This document shows, one piece after another, positions 62,152 through 64,000 of a DNA stretch of 64,000 nt; the stretch's first letter is position 1; each line of letters opens with the position of its first letter. The notes below the pieces were generated by a model. It made no database searches. It saw only the letters and a program-made list of their open reading frames with translations, and had not been told where the DNA came from. The translations under genes and the position numbers were made by a program. Source of the stretch: Betaproteobacteria bacterium UBA1934 (GTDB lineage: Bacteria; Pseudomonadota; Gammaproteobacteria; Burkholderiales; Rhodocyclaceae); the NCBI GenBank assembly GCA_002337055.1, contig DDFG01000004.1, positions 748,382-812,381 on the forward strand. The letters are read 5' to 3'.

Positions 62152-63121
62152 ATGTTGAGGCGCCTAGCGCCCTAGTTTCTGACCGCACTGCTTACTGCCA
62201 CGAGACTGCCTGTCCGCGCCGAAGCACCGATTCAGGGCACCCAGGTGCCTGGCTATTAGCGGCAAACGCTTGGACAGTATGAGGTGACAGTACTGTTCGA
62301 TGGCGCCGCTGAACTCGATACCAAGCTTCTTAAGCACACCAACGAGGACGAATTGCGAAGGCTCCTGGCGCGCATGTTCGTCGCCAACCCCAAGATCCAG
62401 ACAGCAGTGAATGCCATCTGATCAACACCGGCAAGCTTCTCGTGCTGTTCGACTCTGGTGCCGCCAAGCTGCTTGGCCCCGGACTGTGTTACATCCTGCA
62501 AAGCCTGAAGGCGGCCGGTTACGAAGCGGGTCAGGTGGATATCGTAGTCATTACTCATCTTCATGGCGATCACATCAGTGGCCTGATCAGAGAAAACGGC
62601 CAGGCGGCTTTCCCCAACACCAGGGTCTTCGCTGCATAGGCAGACCACGATTTCTGGCTCTCCGAAAAGGTGGCCGTAGCCGCCCCGAACGAAATGCAGC
62701 CATTCTTCAAGATGGCGCGCGACTTGGCCGCACCGTATCAGACTGCCGGCCGATGGCAGACGTTCAAGCCGGGCGACGAACTGGTACCGGACATCCACGC
62801 TACCGACGCACACGACCACACCGCCTTCCGCATTGAATCGGGTGGCAAGGCCCTAGTAATCTGGGATGAGATGGTGCATGCCCGTGCGGTGCAATTTGCC
62901 CGCCCGGGTATTTCCATCGAGTTCGATATCGACCAGAAGCAGGCTATTGCCAGCCGGCGAGCACCGATGAAAGCAGTCGCCAAGGAAGGCTTCTGATTGC
63001 CGGGGTGCACCTGCCTTTCCCGGGGATCGGGCATGTGCGGGCGGAAAGCGCGGACCGCTTCTCCTGGGTGCCGGCGGAATTTACAGCGCTGCCCGCCACA
63101 CCGAAGAAAACCGGCTATTAG
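62152..63121 (+). pseudogene. Decayed exported metallo-beta-lactamase-fold hydrolase
   Basis: Remains of a gene of about 323 codons: start ATG 62152, signal peptide (FLTALLTATRLPVRA), TQVPGYYR-like N-terminus, FEVTxLFDGAAELDTKLL-like strand, metal site THLHGDHI (about 62555-62575) and IAGVHLPFPGIGHV near the end, final stop TAG 63119-63121. Five lesions are visible: TAG at 62173, TAG at 62257 (GYYR reads GY-stop-R), a one-base deletion near 62415 (AAYLINTG region), TAG at 62637 and a one-base deletion near 62993 (GFLIAG). Each piece is otherwise well preserved, so inactivation looks fairly recent. Confidence 0.85.
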
Positions 63122-63189
63122 GGTTCTCTGACCGCGAGCGAAAGCGGGTCAGCCAGTTTCGCTCTCTGCTTCCACCTCGCCTGCGCCGG

Positions 63190-64000
63190 TCAGACGAATA
63201 CGGCGCGCATTTCCTGAGCGTGGGCGGCGATTTCGTCGATCAATTCAAGATAGGCCGGCGGCGCTTCGACCGCGGCGGGATCAACTTGATCGACAGCGAT
63301 GTCCTGATGGGCCCACTCAAAGCCCGAACCTGCCAGCACATTGGCGACATAAACCACGTCCCTGAGCCCATGCGGCACAGTGGGAATGGGCCGCAACTGG
63401 TCATGGTCTGCGATGGCTTCGACGATGTCGTCCGGTACTTTCAAACTCATCAGCAAGGCCACACCAATGCTTTCGTGCCATTGCATGACAAGGTGACGCA
63501 GCGTATCCGGACGCTTGACCAGTTCCGGATACTTGACGCCGCGATACAGCATGTAAAACGCACCTATGTCGTGCACCATGCCCGCCAGAAGGGCTTCGTC
63601 GGGGTTCAGGCGGGTCAGACGGCGGGCGATTACCCAGGCGGCGGAAGCACTGTACAACGAATGCTCCCACAAATTCTCAGTGAATGCAGCAAAGGGCACC
63701 ATGTCGCGAGACATCAGCATCTGCTTGATCGCAATGGCCATACTGGTTGTCCGCACGCGTTGCAATCCCAGTCTCGAGATTGCCGACTTGACGTCGCGTA
63801 CCGACTGCCCGGGCGTGCCAAAAGCCGCCGAGTTGGCGAGATTCAGCAATTTGGTGCTAACCAGGGGATCAAGATTGACCGCCGCAGCGACGACATCCAG
63901 CGAGACTTCGGGATCATCGAGCAGGCGGCGCAACTGGTCCGCAGTCTCAAAACAGGTGGGGAAATAGATATCGCCAGCTAGTTCTTTGGCGATGTCTTCC
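63190..64000 (-). CDS. HDOD-domain protein (N-terminus beyond window)
   Basis: The frame is open from the window edge to 63190, giving 269 residues of the C-terminal part. The HDOD domain (about the first 210 visible residues) has LLNLANSAAFG, VKSAISRLGLQRVRTTSMAIA and GMVHDIGAFYML, in which the HD pair is kept. HDOD proteins are non-catalytic or unknown-activity relatives of HD phosphohydrolases, acting in bacterial signalling, often with c-di-GMP or chemotaxis systems. The tail is rich in Ala, Asp and Glu. Whether a REC or other domain precedes it cannot be seen. Confidence 0.88.
   Translation of the reverse strand, partial: EDIAKELAGDIYFPTCFETADQLRRLLDDPEVSLDVVAAAVNLDPLVSTKLLNLANSAAFGTPGQSVRDVKSAISRLGLQRVRTTSMAIAIKQMLMSRDMVPFAAFTENLWEHSLYSASAAWVIARRLTRLNPDEALLAGMVHDIGAFYMLYRGVKYPELVKRPDTLRHLVMQWHESIGVALLMSLKVPDDIVEAIADHDQLRPIPTVPHGLRDVVYVANVLAGSGFEWAHQDIAVDQVDPAAVEAPPAYLELIDEIAAHAQEMRAVFV

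Noticed and set aside
62152..63121. Amber recoding (TAG read as an amino acid) in the MBL-fold gene
   Set aside because: Two one-base deletions also break the frame, so sense reading of TAG alone could not restore the protein.

Overview
The window is high-GC, densely packed chromosomal DNA of a Gram-negative bacterium. Two trimeric porins, a type II secretion (T2SS) gene set, Wzm/Wzt glycan export and the order rplU-rpmA-obgE-proB all suggest a Betaproteobacterium, plausibly of the Rhodocyclales. That taxonomic placement is an inference from gene content and order. I see no rRNA, tRNA, CRISPR array, insertion sequence or prophage.

Layout. 1-7.7 kb holds housekeeping genes: hrpA (cut by the left edge), crcB, a zinc-ribbon protein, glnS, a small secreted YXWGXW-like protein, pyrF and an M23 peptidase. 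7.7-14.5 kb is a signalling block: a five-PAS hybrid histidine kinase behind a structured leader, a REC-EAL response regulator split by an 8-bp tandem duplication, and a second response regulator. 14.6-21.6 kb holds an unknown protein, feoAB with a Fur box, and a MacAB-like four-gene ABC exporter. 21.6-37 kb is a glycan locus: two TPR/GT41 (O-GlcNAc-transferase-like) enzymes, UDP-glucuronate decarboxylase, methyltransferases, a methyltransferase-RgpF-GT2 fusion, two GT2 enzymes and the Wzm/Wzt exporter. 37-50.6 kb is a T2SS transcribed in the order F-G-H-I-J-K-L-M-C-D, then an independently promoted 600-residue secreted protein, then gspE. 50.6-54.7 kb holds a pseudouridine synthase, an FKBP and rplU-rpmA-obgE-proB. 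54.8-64 kb holds two tandem porins, dtd, an EamA transporter, pepN, a decayed metallo-beta-lactamase-fold pseudogene and an HDOD protein cut by the right edge.

How it may fit together. The most interesting stretch is 21.6-50 kb. A Thr/Asn/Ala-rich secreted protein has its own strong promoter and terminator and sits inside a T2SS locus whose secretin looks like a self-piloting lipoprotein. gspE is followed directly by wzm-wzt and a glycan locus with two protein-glycosylation-type GT41 enzymes. My hypothesis is a cell-surface or matrix (glyco)protein with its own secretion machine and possibly its own glycosylation. The sequence shows the gene arrangement. The functional link is inference.
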